This document shows positions 28,017-37,022 of a stretch of 64,000 bases of DNA, one piece after another. The translations under genes and the position numbers were made by a program. How positions within the stretch are numbered: the first letter of the stretch is position 1; each line of letters opens with the position of its first letter. Source of the stretch: Dysgonomonas sp. Marseille-P4361 (GTDB lineage Bacteria > Bacteroidota > Bacteroidia > Bacteroidales > Dysgonomonadaceae); NCBI RefSeq assembly GCF_900343125.1, contig NZ_OPYL01000001.1, positions 186,001-250,000 of the forward strand, given 5' to 3'. The notes under the pieces were generated by a model, which was given only the letters and a program-made list of their open reading frames with translations, did no database searches and was not told the DNA's origin.

Positions 28017-28048
28017 AAAAGGTAGTTGCGTATAGTCAACTACCTTTT
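28017..28048 (+). terminator. Intrinsic terminator of the GH3-dipeptidase operon
   Basis: AAAAGGTAGTTG and CAACTACCTTTT form a 12-bp perfect stem around an 8-base loop, followed by CTTTTAT. It ends the plus-strand operon and also faces the convergent gene at 28076. Confidence 0.9.
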
Positions 28049-28075
28049 CTTTTATATTCATAAGAGATACAATAC

Positions 28076-28633
28076 TTATTCAAATAATTCGGGATACATT
28101 TCCTTTGAAACACAATGTATCTGTTGCTTAATCTCCTCATCAAGAATTGCACTCCATCCTAATTTATCAAATTCAGTCTCTAAAGATTGGCAAACCTGAA
28201 AATCTTCTTCTGATACCTTGTATGTCTGTCCATCTTTAGTTCCAGATATAGAGATTTCGAAACGTCCCGATATCACCCATATGTGAGCTTTATGTCCAAA
28301 GACCTCTACATATTGAGGCTGTTCTAGATCACTAAGATGTGCTATTGTTATTTTCAATTTATCCAGATCGTCTATAGAATAAGACTCAAATGGATCAAAA
28401 GCAATAAAACCTTCTTCTAGTCTATTGAGCGTTACTCCTATCTGTTGTAGTTTATTAATAAGATCTTCCCGATCTGTATACTTAAAATATACACAGAAAG
28501 AATCACCCTCACAGTTGTGTCCTCCGCGCGAACGCATATAATGAAAGTATTGAAGATTTTGGCACCAACGCATTACCTCTTCTTTCGTATTGTTTTGGAA
28601 AAGTCGCTCTTCCGATATTTTATCTAGATTCAT
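28076..28633 (-). CDS. Hypothetical cytoplasmic protein
   Basis: Unrecognised. It has 185 residues, is acidic, and has no signal or membrane segment. It starts MNLDKISEERLFQNNTKEEV and contains a FHYMRSRGGHNCEGDSFCVY stretch. Convergent with the preceding operon and divergent from the Hc1 gene, it is likely a single-gene unit. A small enzyme-like or immunity-type fold is possible, but nothing supports one. Confidence 0.65.
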   Translation of the reverse strand: MNLDKISEERLFQNNTKEEVMRWCQNLQYFHYMRSRGGHNCEGDSFCVYFKYTDREDLINKLQQIGVTLNRLEEGFIAFDPFESYSIDDLDKLKITIAHLSDLEQPQYVEVFGHKAHIWVISGRFEISISGTKDGQTYKVSEEDFQVCQSLETEFDKLGWSAILDEEIKQQIHCVSKEMYPELFE

Positions 28634-28780
28634 AGTCTCGTTATATAATCGTTATATGCATACTAAGTTATTACATTTTTTACTATCTAAGAAATTTAAT
28701 TTAGTATATACATTACAAATCGTTTTTATTATAAAATATGTGGTTTTCCATATATTTTTTCCTGAAAACAAGGGGAACTA

Positions 28781-28810
28781 TTGCATGTTTCATTAATGCG
28801 ATTATCTTTG
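28781..28810 (+). promoter_or_regulatory. Promoter of the Hc1 gene
   Basis: TTG (28781-28783) and TATCTTTG (28803-28810) are separated by 19 bases, a textbook Bacteroidetes -33/-7 pair, 28 bases before the start codon. Confidence 0.75.
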
Positions 28811-28837
28811 TATAGATTTTTTTTAAACTGTATAAAC

Positions 28838-29014
28838 ATGAAAGAATTAGTAGAAAAATTAAAAGAGAACTTTGAAGCTTTTGCTAAAGATGCAACTGCT
28901 CAAATAGAGAATGGTAATAAAGCAGCTGGAACTCGTGCGAGAAAAGCATCTTTAGAAATTGAAAAAGCATTGAAAGAATTTCGTAAGAAATCTATCGAAG
29001 CTTCTAAAAACTAA
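28838..29014 (+). CDS. Histone H1-like protein Hc1 (58 residues)
   Basis: This small basic DNA-binding protein condenses or organises the nucleoid. It reads MKELVEKLKENFEAFAKDA and later AAGTRARKASLEIEKALKEF, the sequence pattern of the Hc1 family found widely in Bacteroidetes. The start was chosen at the ATG at 28838 rather than the earlier in-frame ATG at 28781, because the promoter lies between them and the family begins here. It is a single gene with its own promoter and terminator, which suggests high expression. Confidence 0.9.
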   Translation: MKELVEKLKENFEAFAKDATAQIENGNKAAGTRARKASLEIEKALKEFRKKSIEASKN

Positions 29015-29031
29015 TTTCTCTTTAGACACAT

Positions 29032-29065
29032 AAAAAGCGGAACGATAATATCGTCCCGCTTTTTT
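29032..29065. terminator. Bidirectional terminator between Hc1 and the Ca2+-ATPase
   Basis: The stem AAAAAGCGG.ACGAT with ATCGT.CCGCTTTTT has one A-C mismatch and U-runs on both strands. It ends Hc1 on the plus strand and the convergent ATPase gene on the minus strand. Confidence 0.85.
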
Positions 29066-29082
29066 TATTTTGTCTTAATCGA

Positions 29083-32016
29083 CTATTTCTTTCTTATAAG
29101 GCGAGATAATTCACCAACCCATAGTACAACTGAGGTTCCTCCTATGATTATTAGCCAGTCCTGTAACATCAATGGAACTGTACGGAAAACATCTCCTCCA
29201 ACTTCTACCACAAAGAATTGTCCTATCAGAATCAGGAAAGCGACTGATACAAAGCCCTTACTTTGTCCCATACTGAGAAATGCAGATTTACCTGTCATAA
29301 ATGCCTTAGCATTGAACATATTCCAGAATTGCAATAATACAAATACTGTGAAGAAGAAAGATAATGAGTAAGCATATCTGCCCGAAGCCTCTATATGAGC
29401 AAACATTGTATCTAGCACTTCATTATTTGTGAAAGCAAATAACATTCCCAATAAAATTATTACAAACGATATTCCTGTGAAGAGAATATTATTGCGCATA
29501 GAAGGCGTTAGTATAAAGTCATTATTTTTGCGAGGACGCTCATTCATCACATTCTTATCTGGTGGTAATGACGCTAATGCTCCTGCAGCAAAAGTATCCA
29601 TTATTAGGTTCACCCATAACATCTGTGTTACCGTCAGAGGTAGCTCATGTCCAAATATAGATCCTAGGAATACCAGTATCAACGCTGTTACATTTATTGT
29701 TAACTGGAAAAGAAGGAATCGCTGAATATTTTTGTACAAAGAGCGTCCCCACATCACAGCGGTAGCAATACTATTGAACGAGTCGTCCAGCAATGTTATA
29801 TCACTAGCCTCTTTAGCTACAGCAGTACCTGACCCCATAGAAAGTCCCACATTAGCATGATTCAGTGCCGGAGCATCATTTGTTCCATCACCAGTAACGG
29901 CTACTATCTGTCCATTCTTTTGCAACAACTCCACCAGACGTTGTTTGTCTGTAGGTCTGGCACGACACATTATTTTAAGAGACATAACTCTTTTAAAGGC
30001 TTCTTCGTCTGATAATGCCTCAAAGTTGGGTCCGGTTATTATATTCTCATCCGTATCGGTATCCTTCCAAATGCCAATCTGACGACCTATTTCGCGTGCT
30101 GTTACCGGAGTATCGCCTGTCACAATCTTCACATCTATCCCAGCATTCAAACAAGTGGCCACAGCAGCCGGCACATCTTCTCTCACCGGGTCAGAGATAG
30201 CTGCTATACCAAGAAACACCAAATCTTTTTCAGCCAATTCCTGTACATCTGCATCTGCCAGATCTCCTTCCAATATTTTATATGCAAACCCTAAAGTTCG
30301 CATTGCCTGCATCTGATAGTTTAACAGTTGGCTTTCTATTTCAGTTTTTACTTCTTTTACAGAAACATTCCCCTCTTTAGATTGTACAGTAGAACATTTA
30401 GACAATACTATTTCCGGAGCTCCTTTTACATACAGCACCTTCTTTCCCAACAACGGAGAATCAACAATAGTTGCCATATACTTTCTCTCTGTAGAAAAAG
30501 TTAGCTGACCTACGATCGGAGTATTTTCTCTAATGTCTAAATAGTTTATCTTATTCGCATTCAACCAAAGCAAAAGAGCTGCTTCGGTAGGGTTGCCTAA
30601 TGTTTTTATTTTATTAGGATCTGTAAAATCCAGATAGGCAGTAGAGTTTGTCGATAGACCTTCTTTAATAAGACAGCTTACTTCATCATCACCAATCTCT
30701 TGATTTTGTAGTGTATAGAATTGAGTTTCATGCACTCTCATTTGGTTTTGGGTCAAGGTTCCAGTCTTATCTGTGCAGATAACAGTTGCAGCCCCCATTG
30801 TTTCACAAGCATGCATCTTACGAACTAAATTATTTGTTTTAAGCATACGTCTCATGCTCATCGCCAAACTAAGAGTTACGCTCATAGGCAAGCCTTCGGG
30901 TACAGCAACTACAATAAGAGTTACAGCAACCATAAAGTATTGTAATATATGGCTCGCTGTTTCTATGCTCACCCACGATTCTGGATTTAGTGGATTAACT
31001 CCAAAAAGGAAGCTTATAGCAGCAATAAGAACAAAAGCTAGAATTCCAAACAAGAACCACTTCAACCAGCTACCCGAAGAAACACTCTTCGGTAATTCTT
31101 TGGTCTTCCCTGCTAATTCAAATCCATCATATAATATAGGCATCCATACCTTAACCAACATGATAACCATCCCGATCATGACACCCCCAAGAAGACCTAA
31201 TTGTCCTAACGAATAGGAAACAGTTCCTCCAAATATATCTTTCAGGAACAAAATAGAGAATGTCAGAGTGGCTAGAATAAGTCCTAAAAAACCGATCAGT
31301 TTTGCCAGTCCGCCAAGTTGTTTGTTCAAAGGAGTTTCCTCACCAGTCATTTCGGTTGACTTCTCGGCAACCTGACCATATTCTGTTGAATCTCCGACTC
31401 TTTTGACCTCAAATATTCCGTGACCGTTCATCACATCAGTTCCACGCATTACCCAGTTTGAAGGATAAGTTGCTTCGTGATCGAAATCTTTCGGGTTGGT
31501 AGTCTTATCAATAATAGGTTCTCCCGTGAGTGATGACTCATTTATTTGCAATGATACAGCTTCTACGAGTTCACCATCAGCAGGAACTTCTTCTCCTGTC
31601 TCTAACAGTACGATATCTCCTACAACTACATCCTGCTTAGAAACCTCCATCACATTGCCGTTACGAATAACCTTTACAAGCGTATCGTCGTTTACCTGAT
31701 TGAGAATATCGAACTTTTTATTCGCATCCATCTCGAACCAAAAAGCTATTCCGGTAGCCAGAAGAATTGCACAGAAAATACCAATCGTCTCGGTATAATG
31801 ACCTTCTCCTGTAGACAAGTGTTCGAAAATAGCTATAGCTAATGATAAGAAAGCTGCGATAAGTAAGATCCTGATAATAGGGTCCTCGAATTTTTCTAAA
31901 AATAATTTCCATAAAGGCTCTTTAGCCGGCGGAGTCAGAACATTTGCTCCATTTTTTTCGCGACTTTCCTTTACCTGGGCATCAGTCAGCCCTATTAAGT
32001 GCTTTTTTTGTTCCAT
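29083..32016 (-). CDS. Calcium-translocating P-type ATPase
   Basis: This inner-membrane P2-type ATPase has 977 residues and exports Ca2+ or a similar cation. The cation-transporting ATPase N-terminal domain is followed by TGEEVPADGELV and INESSLTGEP (actuator TGE). The membrane helix carrying VAVPEGLPMSV follows, then the phosphorylation motif ICTDKTGTLTQNQ (about residue 415), the nucleotide-binding domain with VKGAPEIVL, and GDGTNDAPAL. Ten membrane segments are expected and seen in outline. The length and order match PMCA-type Ca2+ pumps of Bacteroidetes. The porin gene is 62 bases upstream on the same strand. Confidence 0.93.
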   Translation of the reverse strand: MEQKKHLIGLTDAQVKESREKNGANVLTPPAKEPLWKLFLEKFEDPIIRILLIAAFLSLAIAIFEHLSTGEGHYTETIGIFCAILLATGIAFWFEMDANKKFDILNQVNDDTLVKVIRNGNVMEVSKQDVVVGDIVLLETGEEVPADGELVEAVSLQINESSLTGEPIIDKTTNPKDFDHEATYPSNWVMRGTDVMNGHGIFEVKRVGDSTEYGQVAEKSTEMTGEETPLNKQLGGLAKLIGFLGLILATLTFSILFLKDIFGGTVSYSLGQLGLLGGVMIGMVIMLVKVWMPILYDGFELAGKTKELPKSVSSGSWLKWFLFGILAFVLIAAISFLFGVNPLNPESWVSIETASHILQYFMVAVTLIVVAVPEGLPMSVTLSLAMSMRRMLKTNNLVRKMHACETMGAATVICTDKTGTLTQNQMRVHETQFYTLQNQEIGDDEVSCLIKEGLSTNSTAYLDFTDPNKIKTLGNPTEAALLLWLNANKINYLDIRENTPIVGQLTFSTERKYMATIVDSPLLGKKVLYVKGAPEIVLSKCSTVQSKEGNVSVKEVKTEIESQLLNYQMQAMRTLGFAYKILEGDLADADVQELAEKDLVFLGIAAISDPVREDVPAAVATCLNAGIDVKIVTGDTPVTAREIGRQIGIWKDTDTDENIITGPNFEALSDEEAFKRVMSLKIMCRARPTDKQRLVELLQKNGQIVAVTGDGTNDAPALNHANVGLSMGSGTAVAKEASDITLLDDSFNSIATAVMWGRSLYKNIQRFLLFQLTINVTALILVFLGSIFGHELPLTVTQMLWVNLIMDTFAAGALASLPPDKNVMNERPRKNNDFILTPSMRNNILFTGISFVIILLGMLFAFTNNEVLDTMFAHIEASGRYAYSLSFFFTVFVLLQFWNMFNAKAFMTGKSAFLSMGQSKGFVSVAFLILIGQFFVVEVGGDVFRTVPLMLQDWLIIIGGTSVVLWVGELSRLIRKK

Positions 32017-32078
32017 ATATAATGTTTAAATTCTAAACAAGCTATTGTATATAACGCTGATTATCAAACAAAAGTTTT

Positions 32079-33230
32079 TTAGTAAACAATTTGAAGTTGT
32101 GCGATAACAACATTCGAATCTCTAGCTCCCCACTTCTTTGAATAATCGGTATGTGTATAATTGAGCTGTAAACGACAGGTCTTGTAAAAGTAATAGTTCA
32201 CGCCTACCGTATATTCCATTAATTCGTTATTCGTACTTTTGTCTTGATTCAGATAATCAACTTTAGCGAAAGAGTTAAATTTTGAAGGAACAAAATAATA
32301 CATTCCCATACCATTCAAGCCTTCTTTCTTTATACCTCCATCATTTCCTATGATCCACTCCAAGCGAGCATAAAATTGGTCGAATTTATAGTCGGAACTG
32401 AATATCCAACGATTACGAACATGGTCACTCACTTCCAAGTCTCCCGGTTTGAGATAAGTTGCCTGACCAAAATAAGCACCTCCTCCAATTCTAAATCCCT
32501 TAATCGGTTGAAGAAGAACATTCGCAGCGAAGTCTTTTGTATTGTTATTATCTTTTGTATTGAGACCTGTTCCTTGATAAAGCCCTATATCATAACCTAG
32601 CAAATTATGAGTTTTGGTTTTTATCAATTCTCCATATATTTTGACTCCAATATCTCGACCTGCACTACTTATTTTATCCTGTAAATACATTACATCATCC
32701 TTCATCCCCATCAGGGCTGAAATAGAACGGGTATTCAAGACACCTTCTATAGCTGTGAGAGAAAGCTGATTCTCGATAGAGAGAGGTGTCTTTGCCTGTC
32801 CTAATCTTACATTGAAAGCAGCAGACGGCGTCCACTCACCATAGAACTCATAAATAGTAGCATGTGCAAGGTCTGCAAAGACACAATATTTGAAGTTTTT
32901 TATAGGTTCTCCTTTTAAGGAAAGAAATACAACTCTGGGTTCGGCCGAATGTTTTACATTTTCCAGATCACTGTATTTATACATAAACAGAGAGTATCCT
33001 CCTAATTGCAGAGCAGGAGAAGTTACAGTCTCTTTAATTTTCTCTAGTGTATTTTTTGGCGAGAGATTACTTTTTTTCTCTTCTGAAGCAAACAGGCTTA
33101 ATGAATCAGCCTCAGCCTGAGTAATTACATTTTTCTCTACAAGTTTTTTTAAAAGAGCATCATTAGAATCTTGTCCGTAAGCAAACAAGCCTAACGAAAT
33201 AAAGGAAAGCAAAAACAATACTTTCTTCAT
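32079..33230 (-). CDS. Porin, OprO/OprP-like outer membrane beta-barrel
   Basis: This is a phosphate-selective-porin-like outer membrane channel of 383 residues from the ATG at 33230. The frame opens a little earlier through a TTG that overlaps the upstream stop. It has a signal peptide (FLLSFISLGLFAYGQ) and a short helical linker (DALLKKLVEKNVITQAEAD) common in Bacteroidetes porins. A barrel of alternating strands then ends in YSKKWGARDSNVVIAQLQIV, without a C-terminal Phe but ending in Tyr. Substrate unknown; the SanA-like gene lies immediately upstream. Confidence 0.85.
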   Translation of the reverse strand: MKKVLFLLSFISLGLFAYGQDSNDALLKKLVEKNVITQAEADSLSLFASEEKKSNLSPKNTLEKIKETVTSPALQLGGYSLFMYKYSDLENVKHSAEPRVVFLSLKGEPIKNFKYCVFADLAHATIYEFYGEWTPSAAFNVRLGQAKTPLSIENQLSLTAIEGVLNTRSISALMGMKDDVMYLQDKISSAGRDIGVKIYGELIKTKTHNLLGYDIGLYQGTGLNTKDNNNTKDFAANVLLQPIKGFRIGGGAYFGQATYLKPGDLEVSDHVRNRWIFSSDYKFDQFYARLEWIIGNDGGIKKEGLNGMGMYYFVPSKFNSFAKVDYLNQDKSTNNELMEYTVGVNYYFYKTCRLQLNYTHTDYSKKWGARDSNVVIAQLQIVY

Positions 33231-33238
33231 AATCACAA

Positions 33239-33895
33239 TCAATCTATTTTTATTGGTTCACCTAAGAATTTAGGCTTTTTATTAGTAATAATATCTACAA
33301 ACACTTTAACTCGGGCAAATAACTCACGTATCTTAGTTCTGTAAGATGAGCGATTTAGTCCTAAGTCTTTCGCATTATAGCCATAAGCTTCTAAGTCGTA
33401 ACATTGAGCAAGAAAGACTGCCCGTTCGTTATGGAATTTTTGTGAAACAATGATAAACGACTCTTGACCAAAAACGGCATTCATCCTTACTACTGAGTCT
33501 AATGTCCTAAACCCGGCATAGTCCATATGTATAATACTATCCGGAACACCTGCCTCGATAAGAGCATTGCGCATATCGTCCGGCTCGTTGTAGGTATGTC
33601 TCCCATTATCTCCACTTACAACAAAGATCTTTACTTTCCCCGATTCATACAATTCTTTTGCAGCTTGTATGCGATATGAAAAATAAAGATTTTCTCTATT
33701 CCCTATGTATCTCGCTGCACCTAGTACCAATGCTGCCCTTTGCTTTGGCACATCTTCTACATTATCAAAAACAAATTTTTGAGTATCGTGAGGTATTTTC
33801 CAATTGGCAAATACAATCAACAGAATTACGCATAGCGTTGCCAACCCAACAAACAATAAGATACGCTTAAGAAGCTTTTTAGTTTTAAGTTTCAT
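33239..33895 (-). CDS. SanA/YdcF-like membrane protein (DUF218 family)
   Basis: This is a 218-residue membrane-anchored protein with one N-terminal helix (ILLFVGLATLCVILLIVFA) and a DUF218 domain: AALVLGAARYIGN, SGDNGRHTYNEPDDMRNALIEAG, and SQKFHNERAVFLAQCYDLEA. SanA and its relatives affect envelope permeability to vancomycin; their biochemical activity is not settled. Its start codon overlaps the nucleoside phosphorylase stop by one base (TAATG), so the two are translationally coupled, and the porin gene follows directly. Confidence 0.88.
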   Translation of the reverse strand: MKLKTKKLLKRILLFVGLATLCVILLIVFANWKIPHDTQKFVFDNVEDVPKQRAALVLGAARYIGNRENLYFSYRIQAAKELYESGKVKIFVVSGDNGRHTYNEPDDMRNALIEAGVPDSIIHMDYAGFRTLDSVVRMNAVFGQESFIIVSQKFHNERAVFLAQCYDLEAYGYNAKDLGLNRSSYRTKIRELFARVKVFVDIITNKKPKFLGEPIKID

Positions 33896-34761
33896 TAAAT
33901 ACGCTCTAAAACTGTTTTAATCAATTCTTCAACGGAGCCTTTGTAGTTTGAATTAGAATCTCCTGCTATACGATTTGCTATAATAGTGCAGACTGTCATT
34001 GCCTGATGTCCCATCAATCTAGATAATCCTGCCAGAGGGGCACTTTCCATTTCATAATTGGTAATAACATCGCCGTTGAACTGGAAAGATTCGATCTTTG
34101 AATTCAGATCCGGATTTGCCAAAGGTAAGCGTACATATCTCCCTTGAGGTCCATAAAAACCAATTGCAGAGATAGTCACTCCTTTAATCATATCATGTCC
34201 TATCCTATTCACCAGTTCCTGACTTGCCTCTACTACATAAGGAGAACAATGTTGAGGGTTCCATTGAACATAAGTTTTAAATGCTTCTTCAAAGTCTTGT
34301 AAAGTTACATTATTTCGCCCTGCATAATAATTCAGGACACCGTCGAAACCTATTGATTTTTGGGCAACGACATAAGACCCTATAGGGCAATGAGGTTGCA
34401 GACCTCCCGATGTTCCCACACGCACCATTGTCAGCTGCCTAAATTCTCGTTTAACTTCTCTTGTCTCAAAGTCAACATTCGCCAAAGCGTCCAGCTCTGT
34501 TAGTACAATGTCCATATTATCGGGACCAATACCATGAGAGATGGCTGTAATATGCTTCCCTTTGTATTTCCCCGTGATTGTACGAAACTCGCGGCTTTGA
34601 ACTTCACATTCTATTTCATCAAAGAATGATGCTGTAAGGGCAACTCTAGCAGGGTCGCCCATCATTATTATTTTATCAGATAGCTGTTCCGGTTTCAGAT
34701 GAAGATGAAATACACTTCCATCGTCATTTATTATAAGTTCAGAATCTGGTATTATTCTCAT
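33895..34761 (-). CDS. udp: Nucleoside phosphorylase, uridine phosphorylase family
   Basis: This cytoplasmic enzyme splits nucleosides with phosphate to base and (deoxy)ribose-1-phosphate. It has 288 residues, with the phosphate-binding MMGDPARV (about residues 33-40), MVRVGTSGGLQ, ISHGIGPDNM, and NYEMESAPLAGLSRLMGHQA, which holds the family's ribose-binding EME-type Glu. Uridine is the likely substrate. Its promoter element (TATCTTTG on the minus strand) is 24 bases upstream. It may complement the nucleoside hydrolase cluster 1.2 kb away. Confidence 0.9.
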   Translation of the reverse strand: MRIIPDSELIINDDGSVFHLHLKPEQLSDKIIMMGDPARVALTASFFDEIECEVQSREFRTITGKYKGKHITAISHGIGPDNMDIVLTELDALANVDFETREVKREFRQLTMVRVGTSGGLQPHCPIGSYVVAQKSIGFDGVLNYYAGRNNVTLQDFEEAFKTYVQWNPQHCSPYVVEASQELVNRIGHDMIKGVTISAIGFYGPQGRYVRLPLANPDLNSKIESFQFNGDVITNYEMESAPLAGLSRLMGHQAMTVCTIIANRIAGDSNSNYKGSVEELIKTVLERI

Positions 34762-34784
34762 AACTATGTTTCTTATAAGTGATG

Positions 34785-34792
34785 CAAAGATA
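34785..34792 (-). promoter_or_regulatory. -7 element of the nucleoside phosphorylase promoter
   Basis: CAAAGATA on the plus strand is TATCTTTG on the minus strand, 24 bases from the ATG at 34761. It lies next to the terminator of the upstream FKBP gene. Confidence 0.55.
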
Positions 34793-34802
34793 TATAAAAA
34801 TA

Positions 34803-34824
34803 GTAGCAGGGATTACCCTGCTAC
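34803..34824 (-). terminator. Intrinsic terminator of the FKBP gene
   Basis: GTAGCAGGG and CCCTGCTAC form a perfect 9-bp G/C-rich stem around a 4-base loop, followed on the minus strand by TATTTTTATATA. It lies between the FKBP stop at 34870 and the phosphorylase promoter. Confidence 0.85.
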
Positions 34825-34869
34825 CAGTATATTAACAAAATCTTAATATGTGTCTAACGCTAAGGTAAT

Positions 34870-35814
34870 CTACTTTTCTATAGACAGTAATTCTACCTCA
34901 AAGATTAGGTTTGAGAACGGTTTGATCGTTCCCTGATCTCTACTTCCGTAAGCCAGATCATAAGGAATATAAAGTTCCCATTTAGATCCTACCGGCATTA
35001 ACTGAAGAGCCTCAGACCAACCTTTAATTACTTGTGTAACTCCTAACACCAATGGTTCTCCTCTATCGATACTGCTATCGAAAACAGTTCCATCCAGCAA
35101 TGTCCCTTTGTAGTGAACCTTAACTCTATCTGCTTCTGTTGGAATCTCTCCTGTTCCTTTAGTCAATATTTTATATTGAAGACCGCTAGGCAAGGTTACA
35201 ACTCCTGCCTTAGTTTTATTTTCAGTCATAAACTTTTCACCTTCGGCAATCTCTGTTGCGTACTGAGCTCTTTGCTCTTCGGCTTGTTGCAGCTCTTTCT
35301 TTTGAGCTGCTTTTTCAGACATTTCTTGTATCAATTCTTCGCCATTTTCAATCAGAGATTTCTCCTCATTCAATGCTCCGGAAAAAGCTGCAAAGAAAGC
35401 ATCTTTATTAAATTTACCTTCTCCGCCTAAAATTTCTTTAGAGAAGTTATCGGCTGTTGCAGCAAGCTGACTTCCGATCGCAATACCCGAATTGTATGAA
35501 GTACTGCTTTTATCTTGATTCAATGCATCTGAGAAACCTTTCAAGAACTCAGAAAGATTTTTGGTATTTGCTGTTTTTATAGAATCTAGTTTATTTGCAT
35601 CCTCTACTTCAGTAGTATCCGCCAAAACCCCCATTTGAGTCAAATAAGATTTTAGTCCGCTCTGCACGATAACAGAACCAAGAGCATATGATGCGGAATC
35701 TGCTTCATTTTTAAGTTCTATAACAGATGTTCTTTCTTGTGCATTAAGCGCCAACGACGACACTAGCATAAGCGATACAAAAGAAAAGAAAGATAGTAGT
35801 TTTTTCATGTTCAT
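34870..35814 (-). CDS. FKBP-type peptidyl-prolyl cis-trans isomerase
   Basis: This exported proline isomerase/chaperone has 314 residues from the ATG at 35814. An earlier in-frame start at 35877 would put 21 polar residues before the signal, and another ATG lies two codons downstream. The signal peptide is LLSFFSFVSLMLVSSLALNAQ. An FKBP N-terminal dimerisation domain (SASYALGSVIVQSG; FLKGFSDALNQ) with a long charged helix (QKKELQQAEEQRAQYATEI) precedes the C-terminal FKBP domain (VKVHYKGTLLDGTVFDSS, GWSEALQLMPVGSKWEL, PYDLAYGSRD). It is typical of FkpA/Mip-like periplasmic proteins and stands as its own transcription unit. Confidence 0.92.
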   Translation of the reverse strand: MNMKKLLSFFSFVSLMLVSSLALNAQERTSVIELKNEADSASYALGSVIVQSGLKSYLTQMGVLADTTEVEDANKLDSIKTANTKNLSEFLKGFSDALNQDKSSTSYNSGIAIGSQLAATADNFSKEILGGEGKFNKDAFFAAFSGALNEEKSLIENGEELIQEMSEKAAQKKELQQAEEQRAQYATEIAEGEKFMTENKTKAGVVTLPSGLQYKILTKGTGEIPTEADRVKVHYKGTLLDGTVFDSSIDRGEPLVLGVTQVIKGWSEALQLMPVGSKWELYIPYDLAYGSRDQGTIKPFSNLIFEVELLSIEK

Positions 35815-35932
35815 ATTGTTTGCTTTTTGTTTCAAAATTCGTTTAAATACTTTTATATTCAAATACAAATTTAGCATTTTATTTTTCTGAGCCTATCCAT
35901 TGTTGCAAACTTATCGTAAAATAGTATAAATC

Positions 35933-36991
35933 TTACTTTTCGCTTTGATACTTTAATGGTCTCTTTGTTATCAATTGCACAAAATAGTCTTTGATTACTT
36001 CCGCTTGATCTTTTGTTACCATTAAATAGTTATGGTTCCCGTCAGATGAAGGTTTGAAACGAACAATACCTTTATCGTCAATAGATATAACTCCTTTTTC
36101 GGAGACATTAAAAAAGTTTTTATCTTCTTCCACAACATAGAGAACTGAAGTCAAATCCCATGTCTGACGATCGTATGGCATAGGCATATAGCTGGCATAT
36201 CCGACAACCAAAGGATTTGGCTCTTTCCATTTAAAATAATTTTCTATACTTGATCCCGGATAAAGAATTTGCTCTCCTACTTCGAAAGGAGAAACAATAA
36301 TTTTTGTGGGCCATTCTTGCATTAATCTTTGGGCTGAAGGGATATCACAGTTTATATTAAATTCAGGATTTTCGCTTAGAATGCATCCCAACATAGCAGA
36401 AACGTACTTCACCTTTTTAGCAACTAATTCTTTCCCGGACAAAGAAGAATACTCATCTGCTTCTGAGTCCAGAAGTTGCACTAAATTTGTAGAAAATCCC
36501 ACCGAGACAATAACCACAGAAGAGTCTGGCTGTGCTGCTAATATCTTCCTATACAAAGGAACTGATTTGGGAAAATCAACATGATTCTTTACTGTTCGCT
36601 CAAAAGCTGGATTTCCTCCTTCTTCAAGAGTACAAGCAGCTCTCACAAAGTGTGGGTCTACATCTAGCTTTGTCGCTCCCTCTGCAATTACACCTATAGG
36701 AATATTGGGATAACCATACCATGTATTCATTATATCGATATAACCTGCAGAGTATTCACTCTCCTTATTGGTTGATATTGCGAGTAAATTAATTCTTCCC
36801 TCATCTACATATTTATATAACATATCCAAAGCCAAAGCATCGTCTACATCATTCCCCATATCGGTTTCGAAGATGATAGAGATTATATTTGAATCCTGAT
36901 CTATTTTTTCTGCTTGTGCAGATTTATTATTCTTACAGCCAACAAGAAGTAGCAGGCATATAATAAAAAAAGAAAATTTTGTTTTCATCAT
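35933..36991 (-). CDS. Nucleoside hydrolase, IunH-like lipoprotein
   Basis: This enzyme cleaves nucleosides to free base and ribose outside the cytoplasm. It has 352 residues with a lipobox (LLLLVGCKN). The calcium-binding IFETDMGNDVDDALAL motif (about residues 40-55) is the DxDxxxDD signature of the family, and PYDRQTWDLTSVLYV near the C-terminus carries the second Asp. The next genes on the strand upstream are an ADP-ribosylglycohydrolase, a permease and a ribokinase. This order matches the ribose-scavenging module of Bacteroides (rusNH), so ribose release for import is the probable role. Confidence 0.9.
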   Translation of the reverse strand: MMKTKFSFFIICLLLLVGCKNNKSAQAEKIDQDSNIISIIFETDMGNDVDDALALDMLYKYVDEGRINLLAISTNKESEYSAGYIDIMNTWYGYPNIPIGVIAEGATKLDVDPHFVRAACTLEEGGNPAFERTVKNHVDFPKSVPLYRKILAAQPDSSVVIVSVGFSTNLVQLLDSEADEYSSLSGKELVAKKVKYVSAMLGCILSENPEFNINCDIPSAQRLMQEWPTKIIVSPFEVGEQILYPGSSIENYFKWKEPNPLVVGYASYMPMPYDRQTWDLTSVLYVVEEDKNFFNVSEKGVISIDDKGIVRFKPSSDGNHNYLMVTKDQAEVIKDYFVQLITKRPLKYQSEK

Positions 36992-37022
36992 TGTTCTATA
37001 TTAATCAATATTATTATCTATT

